Assembly: GCA_948567375.1 (NCBI GenBank)
Contig: OX419755.1
Location: 75,724,931 to 75,788,930, forward strand
Origin: Lunularia cruciata
Taxonomy: Eukaryota; Streptophyta; Marchantiopsida; Lunulariales; Lunulariaceae
Direction of reading: 5' to 3'
DNA length: 64,000 nucleotides
Shown here: positions 11,478 to 22,648 of the stretch, in pieces
Position numbering within the stretch: position 1 is the first letter of the stretch
How the letters are laid out: each line of letters begins with the position of its first letter
The notes under the pieces: model-generated
Databases searched by the model: none
What the model was told of the DNA's origin: nothing
Seen by the model: the letters and a program-made list of their open reading frames with translations, nothing else
Program-made: the position numbers and the translations under genes

Positions 11478-11612
11478 TGTATATTATGTGGCTCTTCTGG
11501 TGGAGTTGCTACTATGTTAGTGTGTGATAGCTGTTTGAGAGGATGGCATATGGCATGTATGACTCCTCCCCTCACGGTGGTCCCTCAAGGATAGTGGTTA
11601 TGTCCTAGATGT
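11478..11612 (+). other. PHD-type zinc finger fused to element A integrase
   Basis: In frame: C-x2-C (CILC), 11 residues, C-x2-C (CDSC), x4-H (LRGWH), x2-C (MAC), 14 codons including one stop, then C-x2-C (CPRC). The spacing and companions (MLVCDSC, GWHMAC, PPL, WLCPRC) are those of a PHD finger, a domain that in chromatin proteins reads histone H3 tails. The single TAG (11592-11594) sits just before the WLC block. Chromodomains at this place are thought to direct integration to marked chromatin; a PHD finger could do the same job, which is inference. Confidence 0.85.
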
Positions 11613-11775
11613 ACTTGACCAATAGCTAGTTCATTCTTTATATGGTATAGATTGCAGACATGCAACTAACGATGGGGCTCCATAGCACTCAACCTCCTGA
11701 TCTTTGCCCATTATAGAGTATACCATATACTTAGAGTAGATGGCTATCTGGAGTTAGAGGGACCTAACCGCCAGC

Positions 11776-11787
11776 TAGGGGGGCGAT
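11776..11787 (+). promoter_or_regulatory. Polypurine tract of element A
   Basis: A TAGGGGGGCGAT purine-rich run lies directly before the TGTGACAC start of the 3' LTR, where plus-strand DNA priming takes place in LTR retrotransposons. Confidence 0.6.
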
Positions 11788-11890
11788 TGTGACACTTTAG
11801 TCTATGTATGACTTATGTGTGAGTTGTGCTTCTATAGTGTATGATGTTGACAGCGATGTATCTTGTGTAGTGATGTATATACACACAACA
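11788..11890 (+). repeat. Element A LTR start, copy 1 of a 103-105-bp direct repeat
   Basis: TGTGACACTTTAG...CACACAACA; nearly the same text returns at 12348-12452. The first copy follows the polypurine tract directly and so marks the 3' LTR start of element A. Confidence 0.7.
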
Positions 11891-12347
11891 GCTGTCACAC
11901 CATTTGTAGTGTCGCATCTAGATGCTTGGACACTGGAGTTCCAGTGGTAGTAGTTAGAGTTATTTCAGCAATTTCTCAGAGACAACTTTCCGATGGTCAG
12001 ATTTTGTGTTTGGGGTATTGACTTCACGGTGGGGCCCACCGTCACTTTGCACCGTTTGAGCCATCAAGTGTGCCATCAGCGAGACCATTAGCGTTCAGAC
12101 CTAGCTCGAGTCCAGGAGTATACTTTCAAAGTGCAGCTCCAGAGAGCTCACTATTCTGATGTTGAGCCTTCAAGTTCTTGGCTATGGTGGACAGAGGCCA
12201 GTGAACGTCACTTGGATTCTCTATGCTGGAGTGGGTGTGGCTTGACTGTAATCAATGCCCAATTGTTAGTAGTTTATAGAGTGATAGATCAAGTATTGAT
12301 CTGAGTTGAGTTGAGTTAAGAGTGGTAACAATCTAATTACATCAAAT
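11891..12347. other. Interval between the two element A LTR-start repeats
   Basis: 457 bp without an open frame. It may be the rest of a 560-bp LTR, with 12348 being the start of a second, truncated LTR in tandem. No other feature seen. Confidence 0.4.
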
Positions 12348-12452
12348 TGTGGCACTTTAGAGTCTATGTATGACTTATGTGTGAGTTGTGCTTCTATAGT
12401 GTATGATGTTGACAGCAATGTATGTTGTGTAGCGATGTATATACGCACAACA
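12348..12452 (+). repeat. Element A LTR start, copy 2 of the 103-105-bp direct repeat
   Basis: TGTGGCACTTTAG...GCACAACA matches 11788-11890 with a few substitutions and a 2-base insertion. The similarity stops at about 12452, where sequence related to the E protein begins. Confidence 0.7.
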
Positions 12453-12469
12453 TCTTGTTCATGTTGGAC

Positions 12470-13060
12470 TTTGGTATTATCTGCTCCTCTTTGGTGTACT
12501 TTTCATCTGATTCTTGATAATAATTCTTGATCACAGACTTCCCTTTAGGCTAGAAGGCAAAATACCTCATTAGGTGGATGTGACTTGGGAACTTCTTACA
12601 TTCCTTCCTTGTTGATAGATTGAGCCATATGTAGAAAGGGATCACAAAGGGGCCTAGGTAAGTTGTTTCACCTTCTTCTTTGAATTCTTAATGTAGACTC
12701 CTTGCTTGATAATGAAATATGTTGGCCAATTGAGTGGTTCTCCCTACTATATGCAATCAAAGAATATGGCACGGCTATTGGTGAGGTAAGTAATTCACTT
12801 ATGTTTGAACAACTTTATAACCACTTCAATGATAGCCCTTTGGGCCAGATCCTTACACTTGCCACTTTTGCCTCTTCTTGGAGAAATTCTCCTTGATACC
12901 ATTGATCAGTGCCTTGTATGCAAACTTTGTATATAGTGTCATCACTCCTATTGGTCTTGTATCCAGTCCTAGCACATTTTGTTAATTCTCTTTGCTCCAA
13001 TTGTAGAAGTTTCTACTCAAGTCCCTTTATGTTCTCTCCTTTCTCCTCTTCATCTTATAG
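12470..13060 (-). pseudogene. Decayed relative of the E-element protein (GEPxNW domain)
   Basis: Read on the minus strand, 12735 to about 12600 gives GEPLNWPTYF, then KQGVYIKNSKKK, then PFVIPFYIWLNL. E1 and E2 have GEPINW, a basic WNLRDK block and PFAAHFYLGLNL in the same order and spacing. Upstream, an RTGYKTNRSDD stretch (near 12965) may match the KNGYKV region. Two stops precede GEP and others follow. No TG...CA ends were found, so this is a fragment of an older or different family member. Confidence 0.6.
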
Positions 13061-15888
13061 ATGATCCTAAAGTCACTCAATTCCTAGTTCTAGAGCAAGA
13101 AGCCAAGATGCTACCTCTAGATTACCTCACTCCCACAATGGATTGCCCACTTGTTTATTGCAAGACTTTGAAGAATGGCTTTGGGAGCCTTCTTCATGGA
13201 TTTTTGAAGAAACACCATATTTTCTATTGAATGGGATCTAGGTATGAAGGCAAAGGCTAGAAAACTACAAATATAATGAGAATTAGAAATGATTGTAAGA
13301 CTTGGAAATTCTAAGCTTGCTCAAATCTAAAAATGAAATTGCTAGCAAATTCAAAATCAATATGTAGGAAAAAATTTCAATAATTATTCTTCAATTATTG
13401 ACTAGTTGGTGAGCTATACCTCTCCACACACCTTTGAATGCAAACTATCTTCCTTGAATGTGAATGGTCTTTGGTGGCAATTCTTTATCTAGGTGGTGGT
13501 GCATTAAAATTTATGTACAGGCCTTGGGTACACTAATGTTTGGGCCTGAGTTCTTTGGGTACAAAGGTACTCTGGCTTTAATTCTTTGTCTTTGATCATT
13601 ATTTGAAGTTGATATAATTCAATGTTCATCATTTAGAGGACATTCAGCTTTGTACTTGTTCCCTTTGCACTATAACATGTATAGACAAAACTGCAAAGGA
13701 AACTTAACTAAGAAGCTTTACTTCCTATAATGATGAATTATTTTACCATATCTGCACAAACAAGATTGAAATGAATAAAAGAACAAATTTTATCACAATT
13801 TATGCAGCACAATACCTCTAGTTTGTTGATATTTAGCATTCTTTTCTGTTTTCTTAATTGACCTAATTATTTAGTATTTTTTGGATGGAATTTAGCTACA
13901 ATGATACAAAAAATGTATTCCATTTTAATCTAGATTGATGACAAATAAAGCAGGCTTGGAGTTAACTAAATAATTCTACATAATTAACCATATTAACTCA
14001 TTCAGTTTGAACAAATTGACAATAGTATCAGAACTGGTTGTCTATTATAAATATGCAGATTAGTTTTTTCATATTTTTATTATGTATAATTATAAATATA
14101 TAATATTTCCTGTTTTGCAATAACATATGATACCATAATTATCATTATGATATGATTATAATTACATTTAGATATTTATATTTTTGATAGGAATAAAATA
14201 TGATCATGAATTTATAATATAAGAAAGATAACCTTCTTTTTCACAATGATCAATGAAATTTAATAAAATAAATAAATAATATTGACTCACACTTTTATGA
14301 TTGAAACTGATTAGGACATGTTATATAGGAAGAGAATGCAAAAGATTTAAATTTCTATTTTAAAATTTAAAATACAACTCATTGTATTTTTAAGAATAAT
14401 TTCATCCTTAGCAAGAGTATTAATTAATATATACATTACATCTCATAACAAGAATTTATATAAAAATTAATTAATTTTAATATGATATTGGATTCCTCAT
14501 TTTTATTTTAAATTACATACTTTTTTTTGGGGTGTAGATTAAGGGTTATGGCTTTCATGAGACTCTTAATATCTAGTAAATATCTAGTCATGATTAGATG
14601 TTACAATAATAAAATTTTCATCTTTACTCATATCTAGAACTTATGGTTCTTGATATACATGAGTACTAGAATATATATATGTTTATGAAGTAAAGAAACA
14701 TACTACTTATGTATAAGATTACATTTCAAATGCTAAAATTCACATATAGTATTATTCTAAGGAAAAGAATTAAAAAATAATAGTGATGGTTCAATATTAA
14801 CTATTAGATGAGATCTAAGAGAAATAACATATTCTTGACCTTTTTTGGCTTATAATTTGTAAATGAGCTATTTCATGGTAATTATGTATTTTCAAGAAGA
14901 TTAAATATAACTCAAGTTTGAGAAGTAGAACTTGTACCAAAAGGATGAAAATTATATCACACAAAAAAGTACCACATATAGTTAATATTTTAGTGGGATA
15001 TACATATAATTTCTTTAAATTCTATAATGAATTTTATGCAAAAATATGAGATGTATTATTAACCTATGAGTTTGAATAACAAGTAAGTGGTTTTATTATA
15101 TGAGAAAAGACTGAATTAGGTTTTGGATTTCATTAATTGCTATAATACGATATGACTAGATGCACTCTTCTTTTTTAAATGAGTTTTACATTATATCTTG
15201 TTGTTATAATTGTATCAATTAAGAAGAGAAGTCATATAGAAGAGAAATGTTTGAACATGGGATGGAAGAAGGATTTGAAGACCTTATCAAGCTCATCAAA
15301 CTCTATAAATAAATCTTTATTGGTAATATGAGGTTTAGTCCAATAGCATCACAATGAGAAATCTGTTATACTATACTTAGGATGTCAAATTTTTGAAAGT
15401 CATGAGGCTTATATATCAATGGGGCATTTAAAGAGCATCATTTAGTATGACTACTCTCCTATAGATTGCATTAACCAATGTTATTTATAACACAATAAAT
15501 ATACCTAGTCCAAAATAAAATTTACTATAGCAAATTAGAATGAATATGTCAATCACTTTGTACTATAAGCTCTTGTACAATGTTTGCCAAACATATTAAA
15601 CTTTATATCTATATGTGGATAGCACTATACAACACCAAGGTTAGAAGAAAAAGAAGGACCATGTTATAGAGCATTATCTATAGGAGATCTTGGTTATTGT
15701 CTTTCCATATTGCACATCTATAGGATTGATAATTGGACCTTCTAAAATTATATACTATGTGGAATCTTTAATAAAAAATTCTACCATGATTACTTGATTG
15801 TATTGGAACATATACATATCTCTTCTAATTTGTGTTGTTTGTAAGGTGTTTTAGTGTAATTTCTTGTGCCATAAACATAGCTATATCC

Positions 15889-15891
<3 letters not shown>

Positions 15892-15951
<60 letters not shown>
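15892..15951. repeat. (AT)30 microsatellite
   Basis: Sixty uninterrupted bases of alternating A and T. Confidence 0.98.
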
Positions 15952-15954
<3 letters not shown>

Positions 15955-17159
15955 CCTTTATCATTCAAAAGTACAACCTAAGTATCCTATTGCATCTAAT
16001 GTAGTCACAATTGTCTACAACTCGTCATAAAAGAGTGGAAGAGTACTCCTATCTGCAAAAGAGCTACAAGTAAAACATGAGGACTCTATCTAGCATGGGT
16101 AGACAAGAGTGCAGATCAAGACTAAGAAGTAGTGTCTTGCTCTGAAGAGGTACTAGAAATGAGGAGCACCTTGTCCCTCTTTGACATTAAGTACCTTGTC
16201 AAAGAGGGAACCCAAAGAAGAGAAGGTAATGAGAATGTCAACTCAAAGGGGGTAAGCCTTCAGAGTAGTTATAGGGGGAAGATCAAAATAAGGAACCAAC
16301 CCAAAAAGATCAGGAAAGTGTGCCAATGGTGCGGTGGATTATCAATAAATTAGAAATCACACAACAAGTAATGGAGGTTGCTCTTTGCTTCTACCAAGAC
16401 CTATATCTAGACATAAATGACCCCAAGAAACTGTTAGAGTTCATAGACCAAATGGTCTAGAATGCCAATCAGGAGAAGATGGAGGCCCAAAGTAAGCCAA
16501 TACAAGCTCACAAGAGATGGTTCAAGCTTGTGATGAAGATGTAGCAATGAAGGAGCAGTTGAAGATTGCTAATGTGCAAAATATCCATGAGTTGGAAGAA
16601 GCACTCACAACTCAACATAGAGAATTGACATCCGCACAAGAAAATGAAACTATTGCTCAAAGTTCATATGTTACTTGCATCACTAAGGATCCTTTGACAT
16701 ACAAATTTCTCAATATGATAGGAAATTGAAGATTTGAGTTCTAAGATATAAGTTATGAAACAGAAAAGTCTCTGTATGTTAGGGGATGTAACTTATAGTG
16801 TGTTTACAAAGATCTTTATCTTGTTCAAAGTCCTTATCAAGATAGTTCTAAGAAGAAGGAATGTATCAAGTGCTTGCATTATAAGGGAGTTATGGCAATT
16901 AGTGCAAAATAGCCAAAGGAGAAATTGTGCAAGTTAAAGAGGTAGGCTCCTAAGTGGGATGTATTTTCTAGAATATGTGTAGGATTTGCCTAAGCTTAGA
17001 TTTTCTAGAATATGTATGCAGTTGGCTTAAACTCACCTCATATTCCCCACAAGATTAAGATTGTTGCAAACATATAACTATGGAGAAAGTTATGTGAGTT
17101 GGCACCAAAACTAGTTGAGTTCCCATGACTTAAACATGAGATATATGTAAATAAGATAC

Positions 17160-17160
17160 C

Positions 17161-17220
<60 letters not shown>
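17160..17220. repeat. (TAA)n microsatellite, about 20 units
   Basis: Repeated AAT/TAA triplets with one interruption (AATACTAAT) near the left end. Confidence 0.97.
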
Positions 17221-17221
<1 letters not shown>

Positions 17222-19224
17222 CAATATAAAGCATGTAGTCTCAAAATTTAGTGCTCTTGGTATTATTGTAAAGCACTTGATAAAGTTTTTCCAACAAGAC
17301 TAAGTTTGTACTAACTCCATGATGGATAGAAGTCCCCAAAACTTCAGTTTTACTATTTTGGTTGGTGGATAATATTAAAAGAACAAAAAAAGAGGACTCT
17401 TAAGTTGCCAAAAATTTATAAAAGAGGGAGTTTTTCCAAGGTTGGCTCTTAATCCTAAGTTTACCATGGTAGTTCTAGAAGTGGATCAAGGATATGAAGT
17501 AAATTTTAGGATTAGATTAAAGATTTATCTATTTATCTAAGGCATAATGAGGATCTAAGAGATAATACCTATACTTAATGTGGAGTTATGATATCATTTT
17601 CACTAAAGTATGATCTATGCCAAAGAACCATGAGTCATAACATAACCAAAGTGAACTATATGGACAAAATAGGCACTAGGTAGGCCAACCATTATTTAAA
17701 GACTTTGAACTAAATGAAAAGCATGCCTAAAGACCAAATTTACTTGATTGTAGTTACATACATGCTATTGAACCAAGTCCTATGGAAAAATATGAATTAA
17801 GTTTGAAGAGGAACTTGGGCCCAAATTAAGTACATTAGCATTGGTTAATGATAGACTTATTTTGGTGTGATGTAGTGTTGAGATCATGAACTATTGAATC
17901 CAAAATTCAAATACATATATAGAAAAGCATACTAAGAGGTAAAGGCAGATAAATTTAAAGCACATCAAGTCATATACACCCTTAGTATACCCAAAGGTAG
18001 TACTACACTTAAAGGAGATCACAAAGATGTATATACATGGACCAAATGTATGCATAACTTCATGTTATAGAGAAATGAACTAATATGAGTTAAAATATCC
18101 TAATATATGGATGAGCTAAGATCCACGTAGTATCCTTGCCAAAGTAAAACTACATATATAACCTATTAGAATGAATAGGTCAATAATAAGAGAATGTAAA
18201 TTTTTCTAAATCTCTAGTGCAATAAGAAAGTATGGAAATAAAAGATAAAAGATTATTAAGTGCCTCCACGGACAAACCATTTCTTTTCTACTACAAAAGT
18301 ATATAGAGAAGGAAGTACTCATCTTTGACCTCCATCATAAAGCTTTGAAGGACCAGTCTATCCACAACCAAAAATCAAGACAAAAGCAAAGGGATCAAGA
18401 GTGCACAACTGCCCATAAACACTACAAGTGTCTTCTCCTCCATGAATTATAAACATACACTACCATGAAAAACAACAAATATATTTGGGCATGTGCTAAA
18501 TCCACTATCACACACTCAAAGATCCCTTGTTTTATGATATCATCAAAGATACTTATAATCCTCTCTCAAGTGCTCTCAACATGATTAGAATAATTTTGAT
18601 TGATAAGAACCAAATAAGTATATTGATGAGTAATATGGAAGAGTGTATACCAAATAGTACCAAATTGATAAATTTTATGGATCCATTGAGTAATTGAAAT
18701 AGTCCATATGTAGAATATCTTTTACAAGCATAATATATAAATAGTGTGAAATAATTTTTTCATACACTATTAGTACTCCAAGATTGTGTAAGTTTATGAT
18801 TTGGAGATATAATATATGCCATTAGAATCAGATACAAAAGAAAACTTATTCATTAATATCTAGATTCTTATACCTATATAACAAAGTAACTAAATAAACT
18901 CAATAGTCAAACGATCACAAAATTTTTTAATCTACTCTTTAGAGATCACTATGTAGGTTAAGGACAACAACAAAGGAAAAACATAATCTAAGATAACAAT
19001 TTCACTCTCAAAATGCATAAGGTTCCTTTTAGAAAAGAATAGTTTTAGCTATTTCTTTGGCTGTACTCATCTTTTATTTTTGACATAGAATTTCCATTAT
19101 AATTCTCTTAGGTATTGAGGGTGCATAGTAAGAGCTCTATTGCGTATGAGTAGGACATTCCCTCCCTTTGAAGCATCTATATCACACCTAAGGAGGATTC
19201 AAAATGGGGTTTTGGGGTCTGTAA

Positions 19225-19229
19225 ATATC
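19225..19229. repeat. Target-site duplication of E2, left copy (ATATC)
   Basis: ATATC directly before the TGTGACAACCCGG start, identical to 23008-23012. Confidence 0.9.
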
Positions 19230-20024
19230 TGTGACAACCCGGCAAATATCACTTTTGCGGTAATCGGGTAAGTAAAGTTTGTTCCCGCAGAGATACGAGT
19301 CAGAAATGTCCAAATACAAAGTCAAACAGTAACATGTAGTCCTTCTTGGTTGCGTCTTTAATCTCTTAGGTAGAAACCACACCCAGAAGAGAGTAACAAG
19401 CACTGATTCGCAATCTTGTCACAAATTAACACTCAATAATCACAACTCCATCAAATCATTTCAAACAATCTTGATTGTGATGATTCAGGCTCTCCCGAAA
19501 ATGGCACTTCACTGCAAAACGACTTCACCTCAAAATTGTGTTCCACCCCTCCACTGAAGGCACAACTTCCTCGATCGAAATTGCTTCACATCAACTTTGC
19601 ATTGCACTCACAAATGCAGAATATTACCAACACTACAATTCCTCTCAGATCTGTCAAGGCATTGCTTCGATTGCACTTCACTAAGGATCAAACACACAGA
19701 ATGAAGATCAAGGCTGTGGAATCCAACATCCAACAAACACTCTGACTTGCACTTCAAATTTCTCCAAACACTCACAAACACAATTGCAAAATTGATACTC
19801 GGAATCAAGCTCAAGCAACGAGCACTGCTTCACAACACTTCGCTTTATCTATTCTCAAAAATAATGAGCACTGAACAACAATTTCCTGCAAATGCCACTC
19901 TTAAATAGTGAAGCAATCGACAGTTCTAACAACTATACCGTTTCTACAGCAACTATTCTAACCTGCAGATCCGAAATGACAATGGACCTCTTCATATCTG
20001 CCCCTTCAAATCTCAAATTGGTTA

Positions 20025-21215
20025 CTAATCCAATCCAATGTCTACTTCTTCCTCAGCTTTCAAACCCGAACCCGATGTAATCTTACTTCCTACCACATTT
20101 TCCTTGGGTTTCAGATCTCCTACATCTTCTACCAAATCCAGCAATTCTCTTTCCTGATTTGAAATTGCACTAGTGGGTAGTCTATCTAACTCTTCATCTT
20201 TCGACCCACTCTTCCCTAATGTCTCTGAGGGCAACTCCAAAGACATTTGGATTCCTATGTTATCTACTTTGGGTTTTGCCTTAACATCCTGCCAAAGCTT
20301 TTCTAACTCTATTCTCACTAAGTCTAATCTAATCGCAATATTGTCTTCTACTTCTAAGATCTTCCTGTCTACACGAGTTCTAAGACTAATCAACAAGGCA
20401 TTCAAATCTGTATCTTTTGCTTGTCTTCGCCTCGTCTCCTGCACCAACAACTTCAACTCGTGCAGTCTTGTTTCTTCAATCCAAATGCTGGATTTTGTAC
20501 TTAACATTGGGTTCACTCTGAGGACTATTTCCTTCAATAGCTCCAATCTTGTCTTGCGTTCTCGTTCCCAATCTGCAAGCCATTCCTCTCGATACATTGC
20601 CAATTCTTCTTTGAATTTGGCCTTCACCGCTTCCTTCTCTTTCTCCTTCTGTTCAACCTTCTCTTCCTGATTACGAAGTAATTCCCGTAATCTCTCTTCT
20701 TCTCTATATCTCGCAGCCAACTCTCGTTGCCAGAGTTGCTTCTTCTCCTCCATACTCTCCATCACTCGATCGAGCTCTTGATCCTTCAATGCTACCCTCG
20801 CCATAGCATGGATAAGCTCTACTCTTGAATCAGCAAATTGCTGCTTCAAGATTTTGTGCTCCGCTACCTGTCTCTCCCTTGCAATGTCACTCTTCCTTGC
20901 AAGATCTTCTCGATAACTCACTTCTCTCTTCAGGTCTTCGATTACCAAACTTCTCTCTACTGCTTCCGTTTGCAGTACTTCTCTCTCTTCCTCACCTCGG
21001 GTTATACTCTTCTTCAACTCCGAGTTTTCTTCTTCTAATCTTGATAAGACCTGCAAAACAATCTTTACCTCTGGACAAGTAGACTGCATCTCCTTCTTCT
21101 TCTTCTCCAACTTCACCAACAGTGGGCATACTACCGTCTGCAAGTAATCTACTCCATTACTGGCAACTTCTTCCTCCCGCGGAGTGGTCTCTCTTCTTTC
21201 CTTGTGTTCTCTCAA
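20025..21215 (-). CDS. E2 protein, 396-residue coiled-coil part (intact frame)
   Basis: The longest open frame of the E family. It is rich in Glu, Lys, Arg and Leu with heptad spacing; blocks include LSRLEEENSELKKSI, REDLARKSDIARERQVAEH, ELDRVMESMEEKKQLWQREL and EEERLRELLRNQEEKVEQ. A continuous helical coiled coil from about residue 55 to 235 is expected, then a LLVQETRRRQAKDTDLNALL helix and an acidic C-terminus. The same frame is present in E1 (4856-5980) at roughly 85 percent by eye. Role unknown; structural gag-like, regulatory or captured host protein are all possible. Whether it is expressed is unknown. Confidence 0.65.
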   Translation of the reverse strand: MREHKERRETTPREEEVASNGVDYLQTVVCPLLVKLEKKKKEMQSTCPEVKIVLQVLSRLEEENSELKKSITRGEEEREVLQTEAVERSLVIEDLKREVSYREDLARKSDIARERQVAEHKILKQQFADSRVELIHAMARVALKDQELDRVMESMEEKKQLWQRELAARYREEERLRELLRNQEEKVEQKEKEKEAVKAKFKEELAMYREEWLADWERERKTRLELLKEIVLRVNPMLSTKSSIWIEETRLHELKLLVQETRRRQAKDTDLNALLISLRTRVDRKILEVEDNIAIRLDLVRIELEKLWQDVKAKPKVDNIGIQMSLELPSETLGKSGSKDEELDRLPTSAISNQERELLDLVEDVGDLKPKENVVGSKITSGSGLKAEEEVDIGLD

Positions 21216-21239
21216 TACTCGCCTTCTTCTCTGGAGTCT

Positions 21240-21467
21240 TCATATCGGAATTGACGCCTCACTGCCCGAGCTTTCTTCTACCTCTTCCTTCACTCTACTC
21301 GGCCCCGCTTCACACTTCGCCTTACGTCTCGAGCAAACTCCTTGCTGTATTGCAATCTTCTTCTCCTCAAGCACTGGTACTTCGTCTTCCAGCGCTGCAT
21401 TGTCTTTGGTTTCTACTTCGGCTTGCATTTCTTCTTTGTATTCTTCAGCCGTTGGTGCCGAGGTCAT
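21240..21467 (-). CDS. E2 protein, acidic linker segment
   Basis: A 75-codon frame, acidic and Glu-rich (EYKEEMQAEVETKDNAALED), followed by a basic CSRRKAKCEAG stretch. It lies between the domain part (ending 21507) and the coiled-coil part (starting 21215), with stops on both sides. Probably part of the same original protein. Confidence 0.45.
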   Translation of the reverse strand: MTSAPTAEEYKEEMQAEVETKDNAALEDEVPVLEEKKIAIQQGVCSRRKAKCEAGPSRVKEEVEESSGSEASIPI

Positions 21468-21506
21468 TTCTCCACCATCTTCACTGTCACTGCTAGTATC
21501 TCCACT

Positions 21507-22316
21507 CTACAGTGTCAGCTTAGGTTCCTCCTCACGTTCTGAGTCCTCCGTCTTGAGCTTGGCTTTGCCTTTTGAGTCTTCATCTTCTGACTCAATCACC
21601 ACCATTCCTCGCCTCGGGTTATTTTTCTGCATCTTCCGTGGTTTCTTGTTTTCTTTGGCTTTTGCTTGCTGAGTTCTCTTCTTCGTCGGGGTACTTACAA
21701 CGACCTCCACGTTCTTCCCTGTCTTTGCGTAGTAATTGTCCGTGCTCCGGATTTGGAGAATGTATTGCTGCTCCTCCGCGTCGACTTCTCTTCTCAAGTC
21801 AGGATGGAAATGAGACACCATTCTATTGCGCTCCGCCAAATTGAGCAAATTTAATCAGAGGTAAAAATGTGCCGCAAATGGTACGATGTAGTGTGGAGGC
21901 CACTTATCCCGCAGATTCCACACCATCTGCCTCGTTCTCCCGTTGAAGCACCTTGCCCAATTGATCGGTTCTCCTGCAAATAACTTGTGAAAAAACACCG
22001 CTTGGTGTTTCATCACATAGGTAGTTCTCTCCGGCTTCAGGATGGCCATTAGTGCACTCACAATTCCTCTCCTTACAGGGTCTTTGTAGCTCTCAACTTT
22101 GTACCCATTCTTTGTCCTCTTCAACGAGAAGGCATCTCTCACCTCTTGCGTTTCTTGGGCTATCTCTCCTTTCCCCAAGAACGTGGCTCCCTGCTCCGAA
22201 CCCGCCTCCCTCCCGAGTATGAGTCTCCAATCCGACTCTGTCCAGCGAGCTGGATTTCCTCTCTTCCCTTCTTCCTCGGGACCATCGAGACATTTACTCT
22301 CGATGATTTCTGTCAT
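21507..22316 (-). CDS. E2 protein, GEPINW domain and basic/acidic linker (one stop)
   Basis: A 153-codon frame (22316-21855) with CLDGPEEEGKRGNPARW, TESDWRL, RTKNGYKV and KLFAGEPINW ends in a stop where E1 reads Gly, and continues in frame at 21848 with NLAERNRM. The linker has a basic run (KKRTQQAKAKENKKP), a possible nuclear localisation signal, then an acidic run (ESEDEDSKG). Together with the coiled-coil part downstream this would give a protein of 800-900 residues. The fold was not recognised. The two copies agree much better in reading frame than in flanking sequence, suggesting past coding use. Confidence 0.6.
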
Positions 22317-22399
22317 GAATCCTAGAAAACTTACGTTCTAGTTCCATGCCAGAAAAGTGATCCAAAGTCGGCTCAAGACTTTGATCCTTGCTACTATAT

Positions 22400-22648
22400 C
22401 TAATCTAATGCATGATTTCTCACTGCAAATTCGGAGTTCTTCTTCCCTCCTCCAATCTCTTTTGCTTTCTTACTGTCTCTCAATTTCTCTCTTGTGACTT
22501 CTCCCTTGCGCACTAACACGAGTCCAACTCTGTTTCCCTTTCCCCGATCACCTGCAAGATGACTCCTCAACGGCGAAGGAAAATTGCTCGACATTTTGTC
22601 ATTGCAGTTTTGATTTTTATAGAGTTGCACTTCTTCGTCTTCCATCAC
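22400..22648 (-). pseudogene. E2 protein, extreme N-terminus
   Basis: An 82-codon frame starting MMEDEEVQLY, matching the start of the E1 frame from MSSNFP onward (shared blocks RSHLAGD, KKNSEFAVRNHA). A frame break near 22400 separates it from the next part; in E1 the same region is open. E2 has about 18 more residues at the start than the E1 frame. Confidence 0.5.

Larger units (their letters stand above)
10885..11618 (+). pseudogene. Element A integrase, second part with C-terminal PHD finger (broken)
   Basis: This continues the integrase core after the F insertion: KSGLQKYG, LPWLAMGY (about 10948), SFFPYFLLYGRDP (about 11000-11035). A long helical stretch follows with CSQRVEIFWRVM. The C-terminal domain near 11270-11400 has GRTILRVHEVLPFG and a RNCAPCHLPN end. 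In chromoviruses a chromodomain would follow; here the frame goes on into a Cys4-His-Cys3 finger (11478-11612) and ends at TGA 11616-11618. Stops at about 10930, 11211, 11278 and 11592 show decay. Confidence 0.85.
1..11787 (+). mobile_element. Element A: decayed Ty3/gypsy retrotransposon with PHD-type integrase tail (interrupted)
   Basis: The domain order reverse transcriptase, RNase H, integrase places this in Ty3/gypsy. The 5' end lies outside the window. The coding part is broken by many stops and is split at 3739/10885 by solo LTR F. If F is left out, the integrase reading resumes in the same frame on the other side, which shows that F is an insertion. The element ends in a purine-rich tract just before a TGTGACAC LTR start at 11788. 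It is dead as it stands. Confidence 0.85.
13060..19229. other. AT-rich non-coding stretch
   Basis: About 6 kb without a convincing gene. Two short open frames (16132-16353 and 16517-16729) have no recognisable domain; the first ends in a VCQWCGG stretch that is too short to call. Microsatellites at 15892-15951 and 17160-17220. No LTR ends or coding homology seen. Confidence 0.6.
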
